Source of the DNA: Actinomycetes bacterium
Lineage (GTDB): Bacteria; Actinomycetota; Acidimicrobiia; Acidimicrobiales; Ilumatobacteraceae
Assembly (NCBI GenBank): GCA_025356335.1
Contig: JANXUF010000078.1
Span: 1 to 64,000 of the forward strand
Length of the DNA stretch: 64,000 nucleotides
Direction of reading: 5' to 3'
The notes below the pieces were generated by a model, which made no database searches, was not told the DNA's origin, and worked only from the letters and a program-made list of their open reading frames with translations. This document shows, in pieces, positions 16,374 through 24,914 of the stretch (positions are counted from its first letter, which is position 1; every line of letters begins with the position of its first letter). Both the position numbers and the translations under genes were made by a program.

Positions 16374-17714
16374 ATGTGGCCTTTTTCCAAAAGGACTTTC
16401 GTCAAGCCATTTCCTCTTGCCGCTGCGAAATCTGTGTGGTCATGGCGGTCAGACCATGTGTTCGCTTCGGCATGGACCGATGATGGAGTGTTGCACCTCG
16501 TCCACGACGCCCCAGACGATTATGCAACGATTGGTTTGACAACGTCCGACTACCGGGTCACACTCGACGTCGTTATCGAGTCGAATGCAAAGACGATCGA
16601 AGTCAATATAGATCCGCAGCAAAACCATGTTGCACTGGAGCGTCTTTCAATTCATGGTGAATTTGAATCGGTCGGTATCTATGCACCGATATGGCCAGGA
16701 GATCCCACAGAACTTGGTACCGCCGAGATAGAGCTGCTCGAAATCCACCGAACGCGTAGTACCACGTTGGGCGGAGACGAACTTACGCTCGGTACGATCA
16801 GGATTGAACGGATCTTCAGCGAATCCGAGCTTTCGACTCCCGAGGTCGACCGCGATGACGCTTACGATCATCTTCAAATACGAGATGACTCCGCAATTCT
16901 GGTTCTTGGCGACTCTCGAGTCTTCGGAGTAAGGATCGGCGACCGCGCGCGGTTGGAGATCGCTCGAGAAACCGTTGTCTTTCTGGGGACGGTCGGGGTC
17001 GACGCTGAGGTAAGCGGCCGGCCGGGACCAATCCACGTGGAGGATTGGAAGGTCCAACTCTGCACAGGCCGTAATCGTGTTCACTTCACCGGAATCGCAC
17101 CGTTCCGTCACGGGCTCCTTCGACGGGTGCAGCGGAAGCTGAGCGAAGACGGCGCAATAATTGGATCATACGAGCCCATTAACGCTGACGTGATCCCCTT
17201 CGACAGCTCCAAATCGGCCACAACTCATCTGGATTGGGTTCGGTCTCACGCCGACCTAATATCGCAGTACTCGTCAGACCCGGGAATCAACGCAGACGCG
17301 CGCTGGCTTTCGTACGACTCTCGACGTCGAGCTGCACCGTTGCTCACTACCGAGGGACTCGTTTTGACCTTGATGAGGCCGCTTGTATACGGGCTGAAAT
17401 TACGCGAACCCTTTCTGACGTGGATCGCTGTTGTCGCCATTGTGGTCAGTATTTACTCGTTCAAGACGGGTCAGGGCATCGAGATTGGCGGCGGATGGGC
17501 TGCGTGGCGACGCGGTCTTTTACTTTGGGGGGAGGGCTTCATGCTTCCAGCCGGTTTAGTCTCACTAAGCTCGTCGACTGGCGACTCGGTGCTGATGGTG
17601 GCAGGCACCGGGCTCCGCGTTGCTCGTGTGTTCGTGTCAATTCCCTTCGCGGCCCTCGTTCTATCCGCTCGCGCACGTTTTAGGCTGCCGAAGTTCTCCG
17701 ATGGGGGTGTCTAG
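16374..17714 (+). CDS. membrane protein with a beta-rich N-terminal domain, unknown function
   Basis: The 446-residue protein starts MWPFSKRTFVKPFPLAAAKS. Residues of about 40-290 are a run of short strands with acidic turns (YRVTLDVVIES, KTIEVNID, GTIRIERIF, SAILVLGDSRVFGVRIGDRA), resembling a stacked beta structure. Residues 345-446 hold about three hydrophobic segments (FLTWIAVVAIVVSIYSF, FMLPAGLVSLSS, VFVSIPFAALVLSA) and a basic C-terminus. The base composition is lower in GC than its neighbours, which suggests recent arrival. No family is recognised. It may be a membrane-bound sensor or effector of the cargo module. There is no clear ribosome-binding site. Confidence 0.65.
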   Translation: MWPFSKRTFVKPFPLAAAKSVWSWRSDHVFASAWTDDGVLHLVHDAPDDYATIGLTTSDYRVTLDVVIESNAKTIEVNIDPQQNHVALERLSIHGEFESVGIYAPIWPGDPTELGTAEIELLEIHRTRSTTLGGDELTLGTIRIERIFSESELSTPEVDRDDAYDHLQIRDDSAILVLGDSRVFGVRIGDRARLEIARETVVFLGTVGVDAEVSGRPGPIHVEDWKVQLCTGRNRVHFTGIAPFRHGLLRRVQRKLSEDGAIIGSYEPINADVIPFDSSKSATTHLDWVRSHADLISQYSSDPGINADARWLSYDSRRRAAPLLTTEGLVLTLMRPLVYGLKLREPFLTWIAVVAIVVSIYSFKTGQGIEIGGGWAAWRRGLLLWGEGFMLPAGLVSLSSSTGDSVLMVAGTGLRVARVFVSIPFAALVLSARARFRLPKFSDGGV

Positions 17715-18047
17715 ATCGAACCGCGTTCATCTCGCTCTATCGCAAATCAGCACTCTTGTTCCTCAGCCCCGCAGATGCCCTATCCTCGCCAGGTTGAACG
17801 CCGCCGAAAGGGACACTGCACCTTGTGAATTGGGACTTCAGCTTCCGTTTCAATGCAGGACGTTGAGACACGCGTCCATCGATTAGTTCAACACGTAGGA
17901 GACTCGTTCGTGAGTCCCTTCCCGCTGAAGGGCGAGCGAGGCCAAGCACGAGGGCTGGACCATCCAGTCGACGATGCACGTCTCGTAAGTGCCGGTGTAT
18001 GACACCCGCGTAATGTCCGATTGGTGCGGGACGGCGGCTGATCGGTG
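17715..18047. other. intergenic stretch between convergent genes
   Basis: No gene is seen in this 333-bp gap. A short palindromic patch, GGAGACTCGTTCGTGAGTCCC at about 17898-17918, could form a hairpin and end transcription of one of the two convergent genes. Confidence 0.35.
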
Positions 18048-21000
18048 TCACAGGCTGATGCCGAATGAGGGTCGTTCGATCGTCGATCGGGTGACGGATT
18101 GTTTCGGCTTCGGGAGCAGGTCGGTGACGATGGCATAGCTTTCGGCGTAGACGGAGTGGTCTCCGTAGTTGGGGCGCTGTCCGAGGCCATCGTCGATACC
18201 GAACGCGGTTTGGTGTTGTGTGATGTGTCCGGCGGCGAGGTCCCACGCTCTGGCCTTCGGCCCAGTTGCGGGACGGTCGCCGAGGATGTGGCGGACGGTG
18301 TCGGGCTGTTCGAGACGGGCGACTCGCATGCGGACACCAATGTCGTCGGACAGCCACTCATCGATCTGACGCACTACCTTGTCGCCGACCGTCCGGTTGG
18401 CGAGAACGTCGCTCGCCGCAGCGTGCTGCCGTTCGAGCACCTCGATGCTGTGGTTTGCGTCGTCGAGGTGGCCGCTGGTCATCCGGACGTGTTCGGGGAG
18501 TTCTCGCAACTGCTGCTTCGCTGCGGCAATTTCGGGTTCGTGCTTTCGGCGGTGCAACGGCCGATCGAACCGCTCCAACACCTTCCCCGCCGCCTCGATC
18601 CCGGCCCCCCACGTCGCGAGATTCTTCTCCACCAGCGCCTTCGCCTGCTTCGCCGCGTAGAGCGCTTTCGGGAACCGTGCCAGCTCGCTTTCGGCATGAT
18701 CGATGCCCGAGGTGATCCCGTAGCGTTGCTCGAGCAGTTCCCGTAGTTGGCTGCCGTCGAGGAGGCCGGGGCGATGCAGTTCGGTGCCGTTGAGTTCGGC
18801 CCGGCGGGTGTGGGCGGGTTGGTCGATCCAGTCGGTGGCGATCGACTGCGTGAGGAGATCGAGGGCGGTGTCGTCGCCGGTGGTGGCGATGAAGGCTTGG
18901 TTGCTGTGGGTGCCGCGGGTCATCGGGACGTAGACGTTGCGGACATCGCTCGCTCGTTCGTAGAACGTCAGCCCGGCCCGCACCGTACGGCCCTGTGCGC
19001 CCATCCCTGTCCTCGCGTATGCCAGTTCGACATGATCCGATACGTAGCTTGACGGCAACCGCACCGTGCCCGCGCTCCCGGTGACGGTGAGGGATCCGTC
19101 GGCGCCGATCGTCTGGATCGTCCACGTGGCGCGGTTCTTGACCATCTCATGCCGGTCGGTGAGCAGGTGGCGGTCGTTGCGTCTCGTAGCGATCTCATCA
19201 CCGACATACATCGTGTACGGGCCGACGATGAGATGGCGGCCAGAGGTGTCGAGGTCGCCGGTGCCGATGCGGGTGTGTTGGCAGCGTTGGTTGAGGCGTT
19301 CGACGGCTTCGTTCGTCGGGGTCATCAACAACACACTCTCCCCCGCCCGCCGATGAGCCCACCACGCCGCCACGATCTCGCGTTCCATCCGTGTCACGGT
19401 CCCGCCATGGAGCCGACCGTGTGCGTCGTACTCTTCGGCGACGGTGACATCACCACGCCTGAGGCGGAGACTGGCGTCACGTTCCCACTCGTTGACGAAG
19501 CGGTGGACGTGTTCGAGTTCGACAGCGCCGAACGTGTCGACGAACAACCCGAACATCCCGCCACGACCGACGGCGGAGAACTGCAACGGATCCCCCACCA
19601 ACGCCACACGCCACCCCCTGACATCGGCGAGGGCGGCGAGTTCGGCAAGTTTCTGCGTCGGGATCATCCCCGCCTCATCCACGATCACCGTCGCACCCGC
19701 CGGCAGGTCATAGCGGTGATCTGGCGGCCTGTGCAGTTGGTGCTCGATCAGCAGTTTGTCGAGCGTGTCCGCCACCAACCCCGTCTCCGCACCCAACACC
19801 TCGGCGGCCGTCGCTGATGGAGCGACACCGAACACGGCACGACCATCAGCACGCAGCTGCTCGACCGCCGGAGCGAGCGCTGTCGTCTTGCCGGTGCCGG
19901 CGGGGCCGACGACGAACACGACATCATCCGTGCCCGCCACCGCCGCAGCGGCGCTGGCTTGTGCCGGGTTGAGGGACAGGGCGGACTGGCTGGGGGCGTC
20001 GGGGTTGTCGAAGCCGTCGTGGCGCAGGCGGCGATCGACCCACTCGATCAGCATCGCTTCCTGATCCAAGATCGACTGCACCGTCAACGCACGATCAGCA
20101 ACAGACTCCGTAACCGGACGACCATCCTTACGCAACAAGTCGTTCGGCCCGACAGGGCGAGAAATGTCGACACACAACTTCTGCACGACGTGCTCGGTGA
20201 GCTGATCGAGCCACGCGACCAGCCGTTCTGCGGACCAGGTGAGGTCGGTCGGGACGAGCGCGGCGAGTTCACGCGTCAACTCCGTCGGGCGCCACGACGA
20301 CTGCTTCTCAGAGATGTTGACGAGCGCCCCGGTGATGATTGCTGCCGTCTCGTGTTCGGTGATGCCGTTGAGTCGTCGCACGTGCCCAACCGCACCGGCG
20401 ACGACTTGGGCGGGTTCGAGACCGAACGCCCTCGTTTGATCCGCCCACGTCTCATGCAACATTTCTGCGTCTACGCCTTTCGGCTTCGCCGGGCGGGAGT
20501 CGACGGCGGCTTCACGTTCCAGGCGCCACCGCTCCCTCGGGGTCGGCTCCCGACCCATCGTCTCCACGAACCTGTCGAGCTTCTCCTCTACTCGCGCCAA
20601 CACGCCCGCAGTGCGGGTGGAGAACTCTGCACGCAGCCCTTCGGGGACGTCGGCGATCTCGGCGATCCCCCGTTCCGGCTGCTCCCAACGAACGCCGAGG
20701 ATCGCCGTCAACTCTGCACGCAACGTCGCGTGATAGAGCGCTGACAGGGTTCGTTGATCCAGCTTGATGAGTCGGGCGTCGAGGGCGAGCCAGCGGCCGT
20801 CGGGTGACATCACTCGGTTCGGGATGACGACGTGCGTATGCAACTGCGGGTCCAACGCACGACTCGTGTGCTGACGGAACTGCGCAGCGATGATCCCCTC
20901 GGCGTCAACGGTAGAGATCTGGCCACCGATACGGTAACGGGTGTGTGCATGATCCTCGATCCACCCGACCATCGCCCCGACCGCACGATCATGCGCCGCA

Positions 21001-21323
21001 ACAACCTTGCCACGCACGACCGGGTTGCCGAGGGCGAAGAGGATCGACACCGACTTCGGCGCCGACGCCGTCACGTCAAACCCACGAGCCGACTTCTCGT
21101 TGTACCGGCCACCGAGGTACCTGTCCGGGTTGTCCGGGCGCATCCCCGCCATCACATTGAGGAAGGCGTCGTCGTCGACTTCGCCGGTGAGGCCGAGGGT
21201 GTGTGCGCCGTGACCGGACCAGATGCCTCGTGGTTCGCCGGAATCGAGGTAGTAGTTCGGCAACTGCTCCACGTAATAGACGCCTGCGTCGACGCCTTTC
21301 AGGGTCGTCACCCGGACGGTCAC
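18048..21323 (-). CDS. MobF (TrwC/TraA-type) relaxase-helicase
   Basis: The 1091-residue protein joins a relaxase and a RecD-like helicase. The N-terminus has the catalytic tyrosine pair (VYYVEQLPNYY, residues about 16-25) and the HUH metal site (QHTSRALDPQLHTHVV, His 152, 162 and 164). The helicase part has Walker A VGPAGTGKTT near 473-482, Walker B VIVDEAGMIP near 550 and the UvrD_C_2-like AYARTGMGAQGRTV. It should nick the element at oriT and unwind the strand for transfer. GTG 21323 is chosen because GGAGAG lies 7 bases upstream and the protein then starts TVRVTTLKG as relatives do; a GTG 39 bases upstream is less likely. The excisionase gene is 98 bp upstream on the same strand. Confidence 0.9.
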   Translation of the reverse strand: MTVRVTTLKGVDAGVYYVEQLPNYYLDSGEPRGIWSGHGAHTLGLTGEVDDDAFLNVMAGMRPDNPDRYLGGRYNEKSARGFDVTASAPKSVSILFALGNPVVRGKVVAAHDRAVGAMVGWIEDHAHTRYRIGGQISTVDAEGIIAAQFRQHTSRALDPQLHTHVVIPNRVMSPDGRWLALDARLIKLDQRTLSALYHATLRAELTAILGVRWEQPERGIAEIADVPEGLRAEFSTRTAGVLARVEEKLDRFVETMGREPTPRERWRLEREAAVDSRPAKPKGVDAEMLHETWADQTRAFGLEPAQVVAGAVGHVRRLNGITEHETAAIITGALVNISEKQSSWRPTELTRELAALVPTDLTWSAERLVAWLDQLTEHVVQKLCVDISRPVGPNDLLRKDGRPVTESVADRALTVQSILDQEAMLIEWVDRRLRHDGFDNPDAPSQSALSLNPAQASAAAAVAGTDDVVFVVGPAGTGKTTALAPAVEQLRADGRAVFGVAPSATAAEVLGAETGLVADTLDKLLIEHQLHRPPDHRYDLPAGATVIVDEAGMIPTQKLAELAALADVRGWRVALVGDPLQFSAVGRGGMFGLFVDTFGAVELEHVHRFVNEWERDASLRLRRGDVTVAEEYDAHGRLHGGTVTRMEREIVAAWWAHRRAGESVLLMTPTNEAVERLNQRCQHTRIGTGDLDTSGRHLIVGPYTMYVGDEIATRRNDRHLLTDRHEMVKNRATWTIQTIGADGSLTVTGSAGTVRLPSSYVSDHVELAYARTGMGAQGRTVRAGLTFYERASDVRNVYVPMTRGTHSNQAFIATTGDDTALDLLTQSIATDWIDQPAHTRRAELNGTELHRPGLLDGSQLRELLEQRYGITSGIDHAESELARFPKALYAAKQAKALVEKNLATWGAGIEAAGKVLERFDRPLHRRKHEPEIAAAKQQLRELPEHVRMTSGHLDDANHSIEVLERQHAAASDVLANRTVGDKVVRQIDEWLSDDIGVRMRVARLEQPDTVRHILGDRPATGPKARAWDLAAGHITQHQTAFGIDDGLGQRPNYGDHSVYAESYAIVTDLLPKPKQSVTRSTIERPSFGISL

Positions 21324-21421
21324 CGGAAACTCTCCGGATCGAGGTGTGCGTGGGGTGTGCACCCGTCTGTCGAATTGGGGTTGAAGGTGATCGGAGGGAG
21401 GGGCTGGTTCATCGAGGTCGC

Positions 21422-21760
21422 CTATGCCGAGAAGAGCGCGGGCTGCTCGACCGTCGAGGCGCTACGCCGTGCGTGTGCCTTCGAAACGGGAGAGTTGACC
21501 GGAGCCGTTGCTGACTGCGGTGTAGGTGTGACGGCGGTGTGGTGCTCAGCGATGACGTGAGCCGATGCCTCGAGATCGGAACGACGAACTCGCAGCAGTC
21601 TGCCGACGCGGATCACCGGCAGGCCGGAACGACCGCCAGTCGCCAGGTACTCGCGCGCCAGCCGGTACGCCAACGTCCGCCCGATCCGCAGATGCCTTGC
21701 TGCTTCTTCCACCGTCATGTACATCGACGCCGTGTCACACGACTCGCATCTCGATCTCAT
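21422..21760 (-). CDS. excisionase / HTH_17-family DNA-binding protein
   Basis: The 112-residue protein contains the MerR-like fold of excisionases: MTVEEAARHLRIGRTLAYRL, EYLATGGRSGLPVIRVGRLL, RVRRSDLE. It should bind next to att and steer the integrase to excision. ATG 21760 (MRSRCES) is supported by GGAGGTG nine bases upstream, and both start and ribosome-binding site are kept in the element A copy. The C-terminal 45 residues are low in structure. It precedes the relaxase gene on the same strand, which links excision and mobilisation. Confidence 0.85.
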   Translation of the reverse strand: MRSRCESCDTASMYMTVEEAARHLRIGRTLAYRLAREYLATGGRSGLPVIRVGRLLRVRRSDLEASAHVIAEHHTAVTPTPQSATAPVNSPVSKAHARRSASTVEQPALFSA

Positions 21761-22610
21761 CCCCGACCACCTCCACAACGCATGCCTGCAAAAACTCGAA
21801 TTCGTGACATCCCTCAAGAACCAACGAGCGCGAGACGGCCCAAATGGTGAAAACTTTTCCGATGTCTTCTCTCAAATGACTGCAGAGTCCGCTGCGCGTT
21901 GCAGCCGCGTGATCCAACGCGCCAGAATCCTCTGGCGCCGTTCGGAGCACACCAATGAGAATCGGCTTCCCCACGTCAGGTACCTGCCAGGAGCCGGGTG
22001 GCCCGGCTCCGCCGGAAGGACAGTGCTGACAGCTGATTCATCCACGTCGAAGGCCTCCTCGGTAGCGGCTCGGTCGATCGCGACAACGTCGGCGGTCTCA
22101 ACCCGACAGAAGGGGCACGTCTGGCTCCTGCCGTCACAAGGACGTGACAGAAATTCGACGCTCGTAGAGAATTGAGCGAATCAACCCCCGGCGCCGGAGG
22201 CGACTATCGACAGCGGAGCGTGATCGACGACGAGTTCCCGGCGCCGGCCGACGGATGAGTTCACCGCTGCGCTCGGAGATGCCGCTCGCCAAATCCATCG
22301 ACGGAGCAGTAATCGTCCGGCCGGTCTCAGCTGCTGACAAGCTCGAGAGGTTCACGCCAGGCGAAACCTGCGAACGCTTCGTTGTCGAGGTGCCGGCCGT
22401 AAACGGTGTGGCGGACTCGTCCCCGACTGAGCGCAATTCGGCGCGTGATCGATGGCTATTCAGACTTCTGTGGGGACACCACCCAACGAGTGCCACGGCT
22501 CCGTGCGATTTTTCTGCGGGTTGCATTCACGCGCGGACCTGACGCGGACTTGGCGTTCTTCCCCGCCTACCAGGGAGCCGCTGAAAATGGCCTCTGACCT
22601 GGGGATTCTT
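21761..22610. repeat. conserved non-coding segment, copy B: probable control and transfer region
   Basis: About 850 bp between the excisionase start and the tRNA are shared with element A (6743-8493 minus its insertion), while frames in it differ between the copies. It must contain the excisionase promoter and the arm-type site at 22532-22553. Its position upstream of xis and relaxase is where oriT is expected, but no nic site can be named from sequence alone. Confidence 0.6.
22532..22553 (+). repeat. arm-type integrase site, right end of element B
   Basis: CGCGGACCTGA followed directly by CGCGGACTTGG, 57 bp inside the tRNA att core. It matches the pair at 8415-8436 exactly and the one at 10628-10649 with changes only in the first repeat. 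Confidence 0.55.
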
Positions 22611-22685
22611 TGGAGCGGAAGACGGGATTCGAACCCGCGACCCTCACCTTGGCAAGGTGATGCGCTACCACTGCGCCACTTCCGC
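22611..22685 (-). tRNA. tRNA-Gly (anticodon GCC), CCA encoded
   Basis: The minus strand from 22685 gives the acceptor GCGGAAG, a D arm with AGTGGTAG, anticodon stem TCACC/GGTGA around TTGCCAA (anticodon GCC), the T arm GCGGGTTCGAATCCCGT and the closing CTTCCGC, T, CCA. It is 75 bases with the CCA. Its 3' part (22611-22657) is the att core used by the elements to the left, and each insertion restored it. Confidence 0.97.
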
Positions 22686-22776
22686 GTGGGCACCACAGGT
22701 TATCAACTCCCTCGTACCCGGCAACCCCGTTTGCCGGGTTTCGTCGGCCGCGGTTGAACCGTGGCGAGCGACGGGG

Positions 22777-23001
22777 TCAGGCGGTCGCCGGTGGGCGGAG
22801 ATCGATTCGGAGCACGAGAATGCCGTCCTCCAGTGTCGCCACCGAGTCACCGACAATAGCGAAGTCCTGGAAGTCCATTTTCGCCTGGTTGATGAACTGC
22901 GTGCGCTCGGCACCTGCCACCGGCGGAAGCGGGCGCTGCTTGACCGCTTTGGCGCGTTCTTGGAACCGGGCGATCATTGCTTCGACATCAAACGTAGCCA
23001 T
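22777..23001 (-). CDS. small conserved-looking protein of unknown function
   Basis: ATG 23001 gives a 74-residue protein, MATFDVEAMIARFQERAKAV, then PPVAGAERTQFINQAKMDFQ DFAIVGDSVATLEDGILVLRIDLRP. The first half is helical and basic, the second half strand-rich and acidic. A longer frame upstream (to 23043) is Arg-rich and not likely used. It lies 52 bp after the membrane protein gene on the same strand, so both may be co-transcribed. It is the first chromosomal gene right of the tRNA. No function can be assigned. Confidence 0.65.
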   Translation of the reverse strand: MATFDVEAMIARFQERAKAVKQRPLPPVAGAERTQFINQAKMDFQDFAIVGDSVATLEDGILVLRIDLRPPATA

Positions 23002-23053
23002 CGTTGTCACCGTAGCGTTGCGACGTCCGTCGCCACGGCGCATACTGCGGATT

Positions 23054-24289
23054 TCAGCGCCGGAATCGACGCCACCGAGGCGTTTTGAACGAGTCGGTCA
23101 CCGGCCCGGCGTGCTGCAGAGCTTTCGCCGATTCCACCGGACCAAAGGCCAATTCCTTCGATGGATCGAACTCGTCATCCTCATCGGATTCTGCCCCAGA
23201 CAGCGCAACTGCGAGGGCATCGCCAGCGTCGTGGGGATGTCCCGCATCGACGGCGCTCGACGTCGATACAGGGGCAGGGGCAGGTCGTGAACCATTGCTG
23301 ACACCGACCGACTCCGCACCGCCGGCGTGGGGGCCGACGTCCTCGCCGGCCATGCTGATATCGGCCGGTTCTCCTTCCTCGCCAAGACCGGTTGTCGTCG
23401 CATCCGCTTCGTCTATCCGCTCAGTCTCCGCTGGCGACCCGTCACCACTGACGACCGGCGCATGTTGATCCAGTGGAGCGACATCGGCAAGGGGGCCGGG
23501 CGGGGTCGGGTCAAGCGCCGGTTCGAACATCGGCCCGACCTCCTCGGCGGGCTGGACGTCGCTTGCAAGACGATCGACAACACCAGACTCGACAACACCA
23601 GACTCGGGGTCAGCGGCGATTCCTTCAGGAACACCTGCCGTGTTTTCTCCCGCTGCCTCGACAACGCCAGCGAGTCCGGGGATGGCGGGCTCGTCTGCGT
23701 CAACGAAGACGGGACGGATGGAGTGATCCGGTTCGAACACCGTTCCGTCTTCGGCGTCGGCTTCCGGCACAGGTCCACCGGCGCCATCAGTGTGGCCGTC
23801 GAGTAGCGAATCGAGTTCGGGTCCGTCGAGTTCCTCGAGGTCTCCGGCCCACGGTTCGTCGACCGGGGCGACCAACGACTGCGGTTCACCATCGACAAGA
23901 TCGGAGAAGCCCCCGCCGCGACGATCCGGCGTGGACGACTGATGCCCGGCGACGAGTTCGGCGAGGTCGACCGGCGGTCGATCGGTGCCGGCGAGCGCCA
24001 ATGCGCCGGCAGGACGCATCTCGTCGAGTTTGTTGATCTGTTCGTTCATCGGCGCTCGACGCCAACGGCGTGCGCCCATGACTTCCAACGGACCGAGGGC
24101 GCCGTGATCAGCGCGGCTCGAACGCCAGAACCAGACGGTGAACAACAACAGGAAGACGCCGAGCGCCGCCAACCCGCCAGCGATGATCTGCAGTTTGCGA
24201 GTGTTCGACGTGTCGTCGATCGCCGCAGTGAACAAACCGGATGCTGCCCACGACGAGGGAAGGTGAGCGGCGATGGTTCCGGACAGCAC
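23054..24289 (-). CDS. single-span membrane protein with long acidic disordered tail
   Basis: One transmembrane helix (IIAGGLAALGVFLLLFTVWF, about residues 35-55) is followed by a basic stop-transfer part and about 330 residues rich in Asp, Glu, Pro, Gly and Ala, ending in KTPRWRRFRR. GTG 24289 is proposed as start because CATACTGTT, a -10-like box, lies about 8 bases upstream, which would give a leaderless message; the frame stays open to 24349. The tail probably faces the cytoplasm and is disordered. No family is recognised. The gene on the other strand begins 170 bp away. Confidence 0.6.
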   Translation of the reverse strand: MLSGTIAAHLPSSWAASGLFTAAIDDTSNTRKLQIIAGGLAALGVFLLLFTVWFWRSSRADHGALGPLEVMGARRWRRAPMNEQINKLDEMRPAGALALAGTDRPPVDLAELVAGHQSSTPDRRGGGFSDLVDGEPQSLVAPVDEPWAGDLEELDGPELDSLLDGHTDGAGGPVPEADAEDGTVFEPDHSIRPVFVDADEPAIPGLAGVVEAAGENTAGVPEGIAADPESGVVESGVVDRLASDVQPAEEVGPMFEPALDPTPPGPLADVAPLDQHAPVVSGDGSPAETERIDEADATTTGLGEEGEPADISMAGEDVGPHAGGAESVGVSNGSRPAPAPVSTSSAVDAGHPHDAGDALAVALSGAESDEDDEFDPSKELAFGPVESAKALQHAGPVTDSFKTPRWRRFRR

Positions 24290-24458
24290 GATCGAACAGT
24301 ATGGCCGACGGTGTGCGGACTTTCTCACCATTCGGCGGCGAGATCGCATCCGATTTCGGCGCGTTCGACGCCAACCTCAAACGCCGGAACGCCGGCGAGA
24401 TCCGCACACGGTCGTGGTGACGTCGCAGTGACTCGATGTTCGGGCACACTCGTTGTTC

Positions 24459-24866
24459 ATGACTGCTCTGTCTCTACCGGCACCGCTTCAGGCAGTCGTC
24501 ATCCTGGCGGTCATTGTCGGGCTGCTGTGGTACTCGCGGCGGGTCGAGCCGCACTGGGTCTCCAGGGACGGCACCCGCTTCACCGCCAAGGTGCAGCACA
24601 TCGACGAGAGTGGCCGCAACGCAAGTCACTGGCGCGAAGTCAAGGCGACGATCGACGGCACGGCCGTGCGGGTCCTGGCGCGTGGCCTCGGCAAACGCAT
24701 CCAACCGTTTGCCCGCTACGAGGTCGATCACCGAGCGGCGACGGACACCGACGGAAAAGCCGTCTTCCTGCTCGTCGGCCAGCGGGACGGCGACTTTCTG
24801 GCGATCCGGGTCCCGGCGAAATCCCGGGCGGTCGCCGAACTCGAAAAGATCGTCGTCGACATCTGA
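24459..24866 (+). CDS. small membrane-anchored protein of unknown function
   Basis: The 135-residue protein has one N-terminal transmembrane helix (LPAPLQAVVILAVIVGLLWY) and a soluble part of about 105 residues with regular strands (WVSRDGTRFTAKVQHIDESG, EVKATIDGTAVRVLARGLGK, DGKAVFLLVGQRDGDFLAIR, VPAKSRAVAELEKIVVDI). ATG 24459 is used, not the TTG two codons before. It is divergent from the 23.1-kb membrane protein gene, so the two may share a promoter region and a job in the envelope. Confidence 0.65.
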   Translation: MTALSLPAPLQAVVILAVIVGLLWYSRRVEPHWVSRDGTRFTAKVQHIDESGRNASHWREVKATIDGTAVRVLARGLGKRIQPFARYEVDHRAATDTDGKAVFLLVGQRDGDFLAIRVPAKSRAVAELEKIVVDI

Positions 24867-24882
24867 GACGACGAGCCGAAAC

Positions 24883-24914
24883 GACGGCCTCGAAGGCCCG
24901 CCCGGAGGGCCGTC
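24883..24914. terminator. bidirectional hairpin between convergent genes
   Basis: GACGGCC at 24883-24889 pairs with GGCCGTC at 24908-24914, with a GC-rich loop that can pair further. It sits between the stop of the 24.5-kb gene and the stop of the metY-like gene. There is no T-run, as usual for hairpins in GC-rich actinobacteria. Confidence 0.5.

Larger units (their letters stand above)
10476..22657. mobile_element. element B: apparently intact 12.2-kb integrative mobilizable element
   Basis: The element is bounded by identical tRNA-Gly 3'-end sequences, has paired arm-type repeats inside both ends (10628-10649 and 22532-22553), and encodes an integrase at one end and an excisionase and MobF relaxase at the other. 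It has no conjugation-pore genes, so it would need a helper for transfer. The middle (11.8-17.7 kb) is cargo, including a possible defence pair. Because it is next to the tRNA it is the latest arrival in the array. Confidence 0.85.

Noticed and set aside
15884..16405. A 173-codon minus-strand frame in the cargo of element B
   Set aside because: Arg/Ser/Pro-rich composition typical of antisense or non-coding GC-rich DNA; no motif, no ribosome-binding site.
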